From CAVSUZ01 sp963791885 (lineage in GTDB: Bacteria; Pseudomonadota; Alphaproteobacteria; Acetobacterales; Acetobacteraceae), in assembly GCA_963791885.1 (NCBI GenBank), contig CAWBUL010000006.1, forward strand, positions 2,666,001 to 2,730,000: 64,000 nucleotides of DNA, written 5' to 3'. The translations under genes and the position numbers were made by a program. Every line of letters begins with the position of its first letter. Position 1 is the first letter of the stretch. Shown piece after piece: positions 1 to 9,759 of this stretch. A model generated the notes under the pieces. It was not told where the DNA came from and did not search any database. It was given only the letters and a program-made list of their open reading frames with translations.

Positions 1-35
1 TCTACGCAGTGTATCTGAACGTGCAGGGTGCCTGA
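1..35 (+). CDS. 3' end of an unidentified gene (partial)
   Basis: The first bases read in one open frame as YAVYLNVQGA followed by TGA at 33-35. This is probably the last codons of a gene that begins outside the window. Too little is present to name a family. It converges on the minus-strand glycosyltransferase that ends at 51. Confidence 0.3.
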   Translation, partial: YAVYLNVQGA

Positions 36-41
36 TCGACG

Positions 42-60
42 CGCCGCTTTTCACGCGGCG
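42..60. terminator. Possible hairpin between convergent genes
   Basis: CGCCGC (42-47) and GCGGCG (55-60) form a 6-bp GC stem around a 7-base loop. It lies at the junction of the convergent upstream gene and the glycosyltransferase and overlaps the latter's stop codon. No T-run follows on either strand, so a terminator role is only a guess. Confidence 0.25.
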
Positions 61-830
61 GGCGCGTACCAGCCCGCGGCGGGAGCGAAGTCCCTCACGT
101 CCGGCCGCCCTGCAAATTCATGGGCACCCACGTGGATCAGCGGCCCCTGCGTATCGAGCCACAGTGTGCCGCCAATGTCTCGCCAGCGGCGGCAGAACGT
201 ATAATCCTCACTCAGGTAATGACCGGTGTCTGGCTCGATCATGCAGTCGAAGAGCGCGTATTGGTGCGGGCTGTTGTTCGGGACGGGTTGCGTGTGCATG
301 GCGGTGAAGCGCAAGTGTGGATAAGCGGAGATCATTTTGGTTAGCACAGCGCGCTTGATCAGAAGGAACCCGGCACCAGCGTAAAGGCCGGTCACGAACC
401 CACTCCGCTGCTGATAATCCCGCCCCTGACACGGCGTTCCGACGTAGCGGAGTGACGCGGTTTCCGCCTTCTCCCCCGTCTTCAGGTGGATCAGCGGAGC
501 GGTGGTCCAATCCCGCAATTTCAGGGGATACATACCAGCGACCACATCCTGATCGAACTTGATCATTCGGATCACCTGCTCCACCCCAAAGCCGATATCG
601 GCATCAATGAAAAAGAGGTGGGTGGCTGTCGGCATGTCGAGAAACTGAGCGACCAGGGCATTGCGACTTCGGGGAATGAGAAAGTCATATCCCAGGAGCT
701 CGAGCGAGACGCGGAACCCTGCCGCCGTCGCGACCTGAATGAGGCTGAACGTGGAATACACATATCGCTGCGTCAGCAGGCCGCCATAACACGGCGTGGC
801 GACCACCACGTGGACCGTCGAAAAATCCAT
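51..830 (-). CDS. GT-A fold glycosyltransferase-like protein
   Basis: This 259-residue protein has the layout of a small nucleotide-sugar glycosyltransferase. An N-terminal strand (VHVVVATPCYGG) precedes a metal-binding DxD-type motif in FFIDADIGF near residues 72-80. A later segment, YAGAGFLLIKRAVL, resembles the acceptor region of GT2 enzymes, and LSEDYTFCRR supplies the ED pair usually near the catalytic base. There is no signal peptide or membrane segment, so it is probably cytoplasmic. The donor and acceptor cannot be inferred. It stands alone, downstream of a repeat-containing intergenic region. The family call is fairly safe; the role is unknown. Confidence 0.7.
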   Translation of the reverse strand: MDFSTVHVVVATPCYGGLLTQRYVYSTFSLIQVATAAGFRVSLELLGYDFLIPRSRNALVAQFLDMPTATHLFFIDADIGFGVEQVIRMIKFDQDVVAGMYPLKLRDWTTAPLIHLKTGEKAETASLRYVGTPCQGRDYQQRSGFVTGLYAGAGFLLIKRAVLTKMISAYPHLRFTAMHTQPVPNNSPHQYALFDCMIEPDTGHYLSEDYTFCRRWRDIGGTLWLDTQGPLIHVGAHEFAGRPDVRDFAPAAGWYAPAA

Positions 831-893
831 ACGTGGATTATTGCAGGCGGGTCTTAAGGGAGGGTTAAGACACCCGACCCGGTTCTATCTGCC

Positions 894-996
894 AGCGAGA
901 TTCACGCGCTCCGACGTATTCGCCTTGCGCGATCTCGCTCCAGTTGGAGAGCGAGATTCACGCGCTCCGACGTATTCGCCTTGCGCGATCTCGCTC
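894..996. repeat. 47-bp perfect direct repeat, two copies
   Basis: Identical 47-bp units lie at 894-940 and 950-996, separated by 9 bp. Each unit begins AGCGAGAT and ends ATCTCGCT, so its ends are 8-bp inverted repeats and a single unit could fold into a long-looped hairpin. The second copy touches the stop codon of the CHAP amidase gene. The pair fills most of the gap before the glycosyltransferase start at 830. Confidence 0.9.
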
Positions 997-1751
997 TAGC
1001 CGTGGCTCTTCTTCAACGGATGATGCGCCGCAAGTATCACGTGATGACGCATTTTGCCCCGGGCGTGCCACCGAGTGTGGACAACGGGAGGAGCCTCCGC
1101 AACCTCATCGTCCTGATCAGCGGCGCGGAGATCGACCGTCACCGGGTTAGGATCAAGAGCAGGCGCCGGCCGCCGGGCGGACGCCACCATCGTGCCATTG
1201 TCCGCCCGGTCGTAGATAAATCCATAGGTCGGATAGATGGCGCCGAAGTTGTCCTCGTTGGAGATGGCGACGCGAACGGCGGACCAATCATTCTCCTCAG
1301 AGACATCGATCACCGGGACATCGCGCGTAATGCCGCCGGGACGGCCCCAATTAGCCTGATCGACTTCAATTTCCCGCCGGTTGATCACGCGATCCACCAC
1401 CGCGACGTGACCAAGACGCATGCGGGCGTTCGCCTCGAACGCGAGAACGGACCCGGCCTGGGGCACTGTGCCACGCGCGTACACGCCCTGCGCGTTGTCC
1501 CACCAGTCCCGAGCATTGCCAGGCAGGTCGATCCCGGATTCCTCGCGAGCGAACGGTACGCACGAAATGCCGTGCCAGGCGGAATGATAAATTTTCGTGT
1601 GGTGCCGCACCGAGGCGAAGGTGGCGAGTTGATGGGCGTGATGAGATGAATGATGAGGCGAAGCTATCGCTGGTTGAAAATGGGCATATCCTCCAAAAGC
1701 CAGGGTTGAAACGATAGCGAGAGTCCCGACGCCGGTCGCCCGTCGCTGCAT
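996..1751 (-). CDS. Secreted CHAP-domain amidase/peptidase
   Basis: The protein (about 251 residues) starts with a signal-peptide-like stretch (MQRRATGVGTLAIV to about residue 31), followed by a His-rich linker. The CHAP domain then shows its nucleophile in GISCVPFARE (Cys about 64) and its catalytic His in LGHVAVVDRV (about 115), with the typical NARDWWDNA helix between them. CHAP enzymes cut peptidoglycan peptides or glutathionyl-type amides, so an exported wall hydrolase is likely. The long basic, Pro/Ala-rich C-terminal tail is not part of the domain. The start at 1751 is preferred because it exposes the signal peptide; an in-frame start at 1823 would bury it. Confidence 0.75.
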   Translation of the reverse strand: MQRRATGVGTLAIVSTLAFGGYAHFQPAIASPHHSSHHAHQLATFASVRHHTKIYHSAWHGISCVPFAREESGIDLPGNARDWWDNAQGVYARGTVPQAGSVLAFEANARMRLGHVAVVDRVINRREIEVDQANWGRPGGITRDVPVIDVSEENDWSAVRVAISNEDNFGAIYPTYGFIYDRADNGTMVASARRPAPALDPNPVTVDLRAADQDDEVAEAPPVVHTRWHARGKMRHHVILAAHHPLKKSHG

Positions 1752-1917
1752 CCGCTCGATTCCCTTTGCGGCCCCAGATTTGTTTCCGGGTAAGCGCAGG
1801 GTTGCATTGGAGGCAATCCGCAAATCGCGATCGGGCTTGGATGTGGCAGAAATTGCACAAATTGCCCTGTGGATAAACCGCGTATGTCAGACAATTATCC
1901 TAATCACGGCCCTGTGA

Positions 1918-1956
1918 GTTCGATATCGAACCGGGCGAATCCCTCGGATTCGCCCG
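1918..1956. terminator. 14-bp palindrome plus 11-bp stem-loop after ridA
   Basis: Just downstream of ridA (minus strand) is a stem of 11 perfect pairs with a 3-base loop: CGGGCGAATCC (1932-1942), CTC, GGATTCGCCCG (1946-1956). It is followed by the perfect palindrome GTTCGATATCGAAC (1918-1931). The hairpin would be stable in RNA, but no U-run follows it, so it is either an atypical terminator or a transcript-stabilising end. The palindrome could equally be a protein-binding site in the upstream region of the CHAP gene. Confidence 0.5.
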
Positions 1957-1963
1957 TGCCAAT

Positions 1964-2314
1964 TCATTTGCAGGCTGTCACCATGATCTCCACGAGCAGT
2001 CGATGGTCCGCCAATTTGGCCTCCACGCAGGCGCGCGCCGGAGCCTGACCAGGGGGAAGCCAAGCGGTCCAGACTTCGTTCATGGCGTCGCGCAGGCGGA
2101 TGTCAGTCACCCAGATCTGCGCCTGTAGGATTCTGGTCTTATCGGTCCCGTGAGTCTCCAGTAGGGTGTCGATCTGCTCGAGGATATCCTTCGTCTGTCC
2201 CTTGATATCTTTCGATGGGTCGCGAGCCGTGCAGCCCTGAAGGTAGACGAAGCCGTGGTACTCGACGGCCTTGGCGAGAACAGGGTTCGGATCGGTTCGG
2301 GTGATCTTGGTCAT
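1964..2314 (-). CDS. ridA: RidA/YjgF family enamine/imine deaminase
   Basis: A 116-residue protein of the usual RidA length. RidA trimers hydrolyse reactive 2-aminoacrylate-type enamines released by PLP enzymes. The family signature is visible: YLQGCTARD in the N-terminal half and PARACVEAKLA, whose Arg corresponds to the substrate-carboxylate ligand. A strong ribosome-binding site, AAGGAGGAG (2321-2329 on the minus strand), sits 6 bases before the ATG. It follows kdsA by 41 bp in the same direction and probably ends that operon, with the hairpin at 1932-1956 just after it. Confidence 0.9.
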   Translation of the reverse strand: MTKITRTDPNPVLAKAVEYHGFVYLQGCTARDPSKDIKGQTKDILEQIDTLLETHGTDKTRILQAQIWVTDIRLRDAMNEVWTAWLPPGQAPARACVEAKLADHRLLVEIMVTACK

Positions 2315-2355
2315 GCCGGGCTCCTCCTTGTGTTGGCCTCCGCTCGTTGTACGGC

Positions 2356-3189
2356 TCAGCCCTGTGCCTTGGCCAGATCATCGAATGACTTGAGCCGCGC
2401 GATCAGCGCCGGCATGTCGCGCAGCGGGATCATGTTGGGCCCATCACTGGGGGCGTGATCGGGGTCGGGATGGGTTTCGATGAAGACGGCGGCCGCCCCG
2501 ACAGCAAGGGCGGCGCGGGCCAGGACGGGGGCGAATTCACGCTGTCCACCCGATGAGGTGCCCTGCCCTCCTGGAAGCTGGACGGAATGGGTGGCGTCAA
2601 ACACGACCGGGTAGCCGGTGCGGGCCATGATCGGCAGGGCGCGGAAGTCGGTGACCAGCATGTTGTAGCCGAAGCTAGCGCCGCGCTCGCAGAGCAGAAT
2701 GTTGTGGTTGCCCGTGGAGGCAATCTTGGCGGCGACGTTCTGCATGTCCCAAGGAGCGAGGAACTGGCCTTTCTTGACGTTGATGGCCCGTCCAGTCTGG
2801 CCGGCGGCGAGGAGCAGGTCGGTCTGGCGGCAAAGGAAGGCGGGGATCTGGAGGACATCCACGGCTTCGGCCGCCGGCGCGCATTGTTCGGGCGCGTGCA
2901 CATCGGTCAGGGTCGGCAGGCCAGTGCGCTCACGGACCTCGGCGAGGATGGCGAGGCCGTCTTTGAGGCCGACACCGCGGGCGGCGGAGGCCGACGTGCG
3001 GTTGGCCTTGTCGAAGCTCGATTTGTAGATCAGCGGCACGGCGGTTCTAGCGGAGAGTTCGCGTAAGGCAGCGGCGACCTCCAACGCGTGGGCGCGGGAT
3101 TCGATCTGGCAGGGACCGGCAATCAAGGTGAAGGGCCGGTCGTTTGCGATGTCGATAGAACCGACACGCACGATGCGCTGCGTATTCAC
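2356..3189 (-). CDS. kdsA: KdsA, 3-deoxy-D-manno-octulosonate 8-phosphate synthase
   Basis: KdsA condenses phosphoenolpyruvate with arabinose 5-phosphate to make Kdo-8-phosphate for the LPS inner core. Family motifs include LIAGPCQIES near the N terminus, KSSFDKANRTS, the LTDVHAP strand, INVKKGQFLAPWDM and ETHPDPDHAPSDGPN. Residue 27 is Cys in AGPCQIES, where the E. coli enzyme has Asn (GGMNVLES). Cys at this place marks the metal-dependent class of KdsA, so a divalent metal requirement is predicted. The start is GTG. The gene begins 6 bp after the multicopper oxidase stop, so the two are probably cotranscribed. Confidence 0.96.
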   Translation of the reverse strand: MNTQRIVRVGSIDIANDRPFTLIAGPCQIESRAHALEVAAALRELSARTAVPLIYKSSFDKANRTSASAARGVGLKDGLAILAEVRERTGLPTLTDVHAPEQCAPAAEAVDVLQIPAFLCRQTDLLLAAGQTGRAINVKKGQFLAPWDMQNVAAKIASTGNHNILLCERGASFGYNMLVTDFRALPIMARTGYPVVFDATHSVQLPGGQGTSSGGQREFAPVLARAALAVGAAAVFIETHPDPDHAPSDGPNMIPLRDMPALIARLKSFDDLAKAQG

Positions 3190-3195
3190 GGCGAC

Positions 3196-4746
3196 CTATG
3201 CGACTGTGAATTGGGTCATCATGCCGGAATCCTCATGTTCCAGAATGTGGCAATGAGCCATGTATGGTGCGTCCGAACCCGCCGGCTGAGGGAAGCGCAC
3301 GACGATTTCAGAGAAGCCACCGGCGGAGATGGGGGAAGTGTCCTTCCATCCGGCTCGGTGCGGTTCCGGGGGCTCGCCATCCTGAGAGATGATGCGGAAC
3401 TGACAGCCGTGGATATGCACCGGATGCAGCATGCGATCGCTCCCTTCGGAGATGCGCCACCGCAGATCTTGATTTCGTGTTGCCGCGAAGCCTTTCTGCG
3501 TGAGTGAGAACGGCGCGCCGTTCACGCCGTTGACCGAAAGCTGCACTGCGCGGCTGAGCGCCGGACTATTCACGATCAGCGCGGTCACCCGGGCAACGAT
3601 GGCCGGATTGGGCTTGGCGGTTTCCGCCAGCGTCATGAGGCCGGCTTTGTTCAGCAGCATCATGCCTTCCATGTCGCGGAACATGTTCATGACAAGTGTT
3701 TGAGAGACGGGTGGAAGCTGCGCGGGCAAGGACGGCAGGGACGCGAGCGCATCAGGGAGTTGCCCCGTCCCACCGGCACCGTCGGGCTGGAGGGTAAGCA
3801 GTGGCAGCCGCTCGTCAAAGGGCGGCAGGCGCATGATCGGCTGCGACACCGGAAGGGTAAGAAGATCAAATGGCGTGCCGTTGCGGGCGTCCACCATGAC
3901 CTCGAATCGTTCCCCTGCATGGATGAGAAGCTGCTTGAGGGGAACCGGATGTTCGAGCAGGCCGCCGTCGGAGCCGATGACGAACAGGTCACGGTTATCC
4001 GACGCAGTGAGGCGGTAGCTTCGAGCGTTGGAGCCGTCGAGTATTCGAAGCCTGATCCAGCCGCGTGCGGTGTGTGCGCGCGGGTAGCGGGCGCCGTTCA
4101 CAAGGACAATGTCTCCGACATAGCCGTTGGTCGCGGCGATGATGTTCATGCGATCAAAGACCTGGTTGGCGCGAGTCAATCGGCGATCCTGAATGATGAT
4201 GGGGATGTCGTCGACTCCCCAGCGCGATGGCAGTGGCAGACGGCTCGTATCGTCGTCATCGACGATGAAAAGGCCGGCCAGGCCCTTGAGAACAAGCGCG
4301 GCCGTGGTTGGATAAAGATGCGGGTGGAACCACAAGGTCGCGGCGGGCTGGTCTATCACCAGCTTGGCGGACCAACGCTTACGGGGTGTGATGACCTCGT
4401 GCGGACCGCCATCGGACGCGCCAGGAATAATCAGACCGTGCCAGTGCATGGTGATGTTTTCCGGAACACGATTGGTAACCTGTGCCACTGCGGTCTGGCC
4501 GCGGCGAAGGCGGATCGCCGGGCCGAGGAACGGACCATTAACACCATAGGTCGAGGTAGCTGGCCCCTTCAGGAAACGAACAGAGCCGGCACGTGCTTCG
4601 AGCGAGATAACCCCGTCCGGGCCGGGTCTGAGTTCGCGGGGGATCGGGAGATCAGGCCGGGTGCTATCTGCCGCGCGGACCGATCTGGGAAGCGCGGCGA
4701 AGGAGACGGCAGCGGCAAGTGCGGTTCGGCGATCAAGATGTGCCAC
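3196..4746 (-). CDS. Tat-exported multicopper oxidase (CueO/laccase-like)
   Basis: A 516-residue three-cupredoxin oxidase. Its N terminus, DRRTALAAAV, has the twin-arginine pattern followed by a hydrophobic stretch and an Ala-x-Ala-type cut site, implying folded export to the periplasm. All copper motifs are present: HWHG at 101-104, HPH at 141-143, HPVHIHG near 446, and HCHILEHEDSGMM at 498-510, which carries the type 1 Cys, His and Met. Likely roles are Cu(I) or phenol oxidation. CueO's long Met-rich insert is not obvious, although a Met-containing segment (NMFRDMEGMM) is present. The GTG start follows a GGAGAG site. Its place between pyrG and kdsA is unusual. Confidence 0.88.
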   Translation of the reverse strand: MAHLDRRTALAAAVSFAALPRSVRAADSTRPDLPIPRELRPGPDGVISLEARAGSVRFLKGPATSTYGVNGPFLGPAIRLRRGQTAVAQVTNRVPENITMHWHGLIIPGASDGGPHEVITPRKRWSAKLVIDQPAATLWFHPHLYPTTAALVLKGLAGLFIVDDDDTSRLPLPSRWGVDDIPIIIQDRRLTRANQVFDRMNIIAATNGYVGDIVLVNGARYPRAHTARGWIRLRILDGSNARSYRLTASDNRDLFVIGSDGGLLEHPVPLKQLLIHAGERFEVMVDARNGTPFDLLTLPVSQPIMRLPPFDERLPLLTLQPDGAGGTGQLPDALASLPSLPAQLPPVSQTLVMNMFRDMEGMMLLNKAGLMTLAETAKPNPAIVARVTALIVNSPALSRAVQLSVNGVNGAPFSLTQKGFAATRNQDLRWRISEGSDRMLHPVHIHGCQFRIISQDGEPPEPHRAGWKDTSPISAGGFSEIVVRFPQPAGSDAPYMAHCHILEHEDSGMMTQFTVA

Positions 4747-4856
4747 AGGACTCTCCGTGCACGGCGATTGGGCATCGGATCAGGTGATCGAGATTCAACG
4801 TGAGGCTGCGCCAGGGGACAAAGCCGGCGCGGCGAAACGGTCGTTCCCGGTTGCGG

Positions 4857-5140
4857 CTATCGCGGCGGCGTTTCCCGCCGTGAGGATTCCCCCACGGGAC
4901 GGTTATCGGACCGGAGGCTTCGCGTTAGGCCATAAACGCTGATCGCCATCCAGAATGCTTCAATAACGACGGAAGGCAGATTCCACTGCACCATCAGGGA
5001 ACTGAAGATCAGCACAGAACCCAGCAGATTGGCAGCGGGAAAGCGCCAATCAGATGAGGCGAGAGCGCCTCGCTGGTTGGCGAAATACGCGATGACGATC
5101 AGAGCGGCGCCCGCGAACCCTGCGCCAATAACGGTGGACG

Positions 5141-5144
<4 letters not shown>
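4857..5144 (-). CDS. Small CBU_0592-like membrane protein
   Basis: A 95-residue hydrophobic protein with three probable membrane helices: GAGFAGAALIVIAYFANQ, LLGSVLIFSSLMVQW and VIEAFWMAISVYGLT. The pattern resembles the CBU_0592-type uncharacterised membrane family. Its GTG start overlaps the pyrG stop by four bases (GTGA), so translation is probably coupled to pyrG. No function can be assigned. It lies upstream of the multicopper oxidase in the same direction. Confidence 0.65.
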
Positions 5145-6772
<1,628 letters not shown>

Positions 6773-6811
6773 GGGCTTTCGATATAGGAAGCCGACTCGG
6801 GTGGCGGGAAG

Positions 6812-6830
6812 GGCTGATTCCTGATCAGCC
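6812..6830 (-). terminator. Weak hairpin at the end of the CoA-transferase gene
   Basis: GGCTGAT (6812-6818) and ATCAGCC (6824-6830) pair perfectly around a 5-base loop and overlap the CoA-transferase stop codon. No T-run follows on the minus strand, so any termination before pyrG is likely to be partial. Confidence 0.3.
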
Positions 6831-8006
6831 GGATTCAGGTTCTTCTTCTTGCTCCCTGGCGCGGATCACGCCCTCAGCGGAAAGGCGGTCGACCACCTGG
6901 GACGAGATGCCCCAGTCGCGCAATGCCTCAGCCCCGCCTTCCGAAACCTGCGGCGGGGGATGGCTGATTTCTGGCTCCGTCTCACTGAAGCGCGGGGCCG
7001 GAGCAGGCTGCACGACGCCGTCGAGGGAGACGAACGTGCCTCGCCCGGCCAGTTGCGGATGGGTCCGGGCTTCCTGCAAGGACAGGACCGGAGCGAAGCA
7101 GGCGTCAGAGCTGCGGAACACGTCGCACCATTCATCGCGCGTACGGCTCTTGAAGACTGCAGCGAAGCGTGCGCCGATCCGCTCCCAGCCGCTGCGGTCG
7201 TACTGGTCGGGTAGATCGTCCTGCGTCAGGCATAGCCGCTCAAGCAGTTCGGCATAGAAGCGCCGCTCGATTGCGCCGATCGCGACGAATTTGCCATCCT
7301 TGGTTTCGTAGGTGCGGTACCAGGGCGCCCCGCCGTCGAGATAATTGCTCTGGCGTTGGTCCTGCCAGACACCGCTCGCGAGGAAGCCAAAGATGGGGGC
7401 CAGCAAGTAGGCTGCGCCGTCCACCATCGCGGCATCGACGACTTGGCCCTTGCCCGTGCGCGCGGCGGCGAGCATGGCGGAAACGATGCCGAAGGCGAGG
7501 AACATGGCGCCACCGCCGAAATCACCGACCAGATTGAGGGGAGGCGACGGCGTCGCCTGGGTCGGACCGATGGCGTGCAGCGCCCCGGAGAGCGCTATGT
7601 AGTTGATATCGTGGCCGGCGGTCGACGCGAGCGGGCCGCTTTGACCCCAGCCAGTGATCCGCCCGAACACCAGCCGTGGATTAACTGCGAGGCACGCGGC
7701 AGGGCTCAGTCCGAGCCGTTCCATGACGCCGGGTCGGAATCCTTCGATCAGCGCATCCGCTTTGGTGACAAGGTCGAGAACGAGGTCGCGGCCAGCGGGG
7801 GATTTTAAATCGACCGCCACTGAACGCTTGCCGCGTCCCACGACGGCAAAGCGGGGGTCGCTGCCGACATCAAAGCCGAGTTCAGCTTCCTCCAGCCGGT
7901 CGACACGCAGTACGTCGGCCCCCATGTCGGCGAGCAGCATGCCGCAAAACGGTGCGGGACCGAGGCCAGCCATCTCGAGGACCCGGCATCCCGCGAGCGG
8001 CCCCAT
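6825..8006 (-). CDS. CaiB/Amacr family CoA transferase (alpha-methylacyl-CoA racemase-like)
   Basis: A 393-residue type III CoA-transferase-fold protein. LLADMGADVLRVDR, VDLKSPAGRD and GFRPGVMERLGL are family hallmarks. The His-Asp pair of alpha-methylacyl-CoA racemases is visible in TAGHDINYIALSGAL and NLVGDFGGGAMFLAFG, which favours epimerisation of 2-methylacyl-CoA over CoA transfer. The ATG at 8004-8006 is chosen because MGPLAGCRVLEMA matches the family N terminus; the open frame continues upstream only through secG in the wrong frame. It begins 5 bp after the secG stop, so both probably share a transcript. Confidence 0.9.
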   Translation of the reverse strand: MGPLAGCRVLEMAGLGPAPFCGMLLADMGADVLRVDRLEEAELGFDVGSDPRFAVVGRGKRSVAVDLKSPAGRDLVLDLVTKADALIEGFRPGVMERLGLSPAACLAVNPRLVFGRITGWGQSGPLASTAGHDINYIALSGALHAIGPTQATPSPPLNLVGDFGGGAMFLAFGIVSAMLAAARTGKGQVVDAAMVDGAAYLLAPIFGFLASGVWQDQRQSNYLDGGAPWYRTYETKDGKFVAIGAIERRFYAELLERLCLTQDDLPDQYDRSGWERIGARFAAVFKSRTRDEWCDVFRSSDACFAPVLSLQEARTHPQLAGRGTFVSLDGVVQPAPAPRFSETEPEISHPPPQVSEGGAEALRDWGISSQVVDRLSAEGVIRAREQEEEPESG

Positions 8007-8011
8007 GAGGG

Positions 8012-8395
8012 CTAATGAGGAACCGGGGGCCCGGCCGGTGCCTGAGCGGGCGCCGCCTTCGATGTCTGGCCCGGCGGAACCGCAGCGTTCTTGAGCGGAA
8101 CGGTAGCCCCCGGCGCGGCGGGCGGACTGGTCTGCGGCATCGAGAGAATGGAGTTGCCGGTGCCGGACGTGCCGCGGTTCAGCACCGCCATCGTGAGGGA
8201 AAGGGCGAGAAACACGGCCGCCAGAACGGCCGTGGTCCGGGTGAGCAGGTTGGCCGTGCCGCGGCCGGACATGAAGGCGCCCATGCCTTGGGAACTGCCG
8301 ATGCCCAAGCCACCGCCCTCGCTGCGCTGGATGAGCACGATTCCAATCAGGGCGATACAAACGAAGACCTGCAGGGCCATCAGCACGGGCATCAT
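8012..8395 (-). CDS. secG: SecG preprotein translocase subunit
   Basis: A 127-residue inner-membrane protein of the SecYEG channel. Two membrane helices flank the conserved cytoplasmic loop: VLMALQVFVCIALIGIVLIQ, then RSEGGGLGIGSSQGMGAF with the Gly-rich SecG signature, then TAVLAAVFLALSLTMAVL. The C terminus is a long Pro/Ala-rich tail, common in alphaproteobacterial SecG. Two adjacent ATG codons start the frame. It heads the minus-strand run leading to pyrG and kdsA, an arrangement often seen in this class. Confidence 0.93.
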   Translation of the reverse strand: MMPVLMALQVFVCIALIGIVLIQRSEGGGLGIGSSQGMGAFMSGRGTANLLTRTTAVLAAVFLALSLTMAVLNRGTSGTGNSILSMPQTSPPAAPGATVPLKNAAVPPGQTSKAAPAQAPAGPPVPH

Positions 8396-8437
8396 GGGCC
8401 GCGGATGTAGGGGAGCGGTCCGGCCGGGGCAAGCGTG

Positions 8438-9709
8438 TTAGCCAAGAGCCCTCCAGCCTATGTCGCGACGGAAGAAGCCCTCGGGCCAGTCGATCCGGTC
8501 GATTGCTTCGTAAGCGGCATGACGCGCGGCATGCAGGTCGATGCCCGTTGCGCAGACGGTCAACACTCGCCCTCCCGCGGGGTGCAGTCGGCCCTGCTCG
8601 TCCAGCCGCGTGCCGGCGTGAAAGATCTCCACGCCGGGAACGGTGGCAGCCTCAGCAAGGCCGCGGATTTCGCCTGTCGGCGTGGGCGCGTCCGGGTATC
8701 CGCGCGAGGCGAGCACAACACCGAGACTGGCGTTGTCGGACCAGCGGAGGTCGAAACGGGCCAGTTCTTCATCCCGCGCGGCGAGAAACGCCGAGAGCAG
8801 GTCGGACCGAAGGCGCGGGAGAAGAACCTGGCATTCCGGGTCGCCAAAGCGGACGTTGAACTCGATCAGCTTGGGGCCATCCTCGGTCAGCATAAGGCCG
8901 GCGAAGAGAACGCCCCGGAATGGCGTATCGCGAACGGCCATTTCATCCAGCGCAGGCCGGATGATCCTACTCATCACGAGTTCCTGGACGTGGGGCGTGA
9001 ACACGGATGGGGGGCTGTAGGCGCCCATACCGCCGGTATTGGGGCCGGTGTCGCCGTCGTGGGCGCGCTTGTGGTCCTGAGCAGCGCCGAGCGGCAGGGC
9101 ATGCCGGCCGTCACAGAGAGCGAAAAACGAGAACTCTTCGCCAGTCAGGAACTCCTCGATGACGACCGTCGCGCCCGCTTCACCGAAGCCACGGGCATGC
9201 ATCATATGATTGATGGCGCCGAGTGCCATGGCTTCGGTCGGGGCGACGACGACGCCTTTGCCGGCCGCCAAGCCATCGGCCTTGATGACCAGAGGAGCAC
9301 CGCGGCGCCGGACGAAATCTCGGGCCGCGGCGGGATCATCGAACTGCTCCCAGCGCGCCGTGGGGATGCCGGCGGCGTCGCAAACCTGCTTGGTGAAGGC
9401 CTTGCTACCCTCCAGCCGGGCGGCAGCGGCGGTGGGGCCAAAGCAGGGAATACCAGCGTCGTCCATCGCATCGACGACGCCGGCGACGAGCGGCGCTTCT
9501 GGACCAGGGACTACCAAGTCGATGCGGTTCTCGCGCGCGAAGGCAACCAGAGCCGGGGTATCGAGAGGCTGGATGGGCACGCATTTGGCGAGGGTCGCGA
9601 TTCCCGGATTGCCTGGGGCGCACCAGAGTTTTGTCAGCATGGGGCTGGCGGCCATCGCCCAGCAGAGGGCGTGTTCGCGTCCACCCGAACCGATCACCAG
9701 GACTCGCAT
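8438..9709 (-). CDS. purD: Phosphoribosylamine-glycine ligase
   Basis: PurD joins phosphoribosylamine and glycine with ATP in the second step of purine synthesis. The 423-residue length is standard. The N terminus MRVLVIGSGGREHALCWA and the ATP-grasp motifs VIKADGLAAGKGV, EFLTGEEFSFFALCDG and IEFNVRFGDPECQ are all present. It is divergent from xseA with only 50 bp between the two starts, so their promoters must be close or overlapping. Confidence 0.97.
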   Translation of the reverse strand: MRVLVIGSGGREHALCWAMAASPMLTKLWCAPGNPGIATLAKCVPIQPLDTPALVAFARENRIDLVVPGPEAPLVAGVVDAMDDAGIPCFGPTAAAARLEGSKAFTKQVCDAAGIPTARWEQFDDPAAARDFVRRRGAPLVIKADGLAAGKGVVVAPTEAMALGAINHMMHARGFGEAGATVVIEEFLTGEEFSFFALCDGRHALPLGAAQDHKRAHDGDTGPNTGGMGAYSPPSVFTPHVQELVMSRIIRPALDEMAVRDTPFRGVLFAGLMLTEDGPKLIEFNVRFGDPECQVLLPRLRSDLLSAFLAARDEELARFDLRWSDNASLGVVLASRGYPDAPTPTGEIRGLAEAATVPGVEIFHAGTRLDEQGRLHPAGGRVLTVCATGIDLHAARHAAYEAIDRIDWPEGFFRRDIGWRALG

Positions 9710-9759
9710 GGCCCCTCCCCGTTTTTGCCGACGCCGTGGCCTATCATACAGTGCCCGCG

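Noticed and set aside
6825..8432. One 535-codon frame covering the CoA-transferase and continuing upstream
   Set aside because: The first 140 codons run through secG in a different frame and match no family; the gene starts at 8006.
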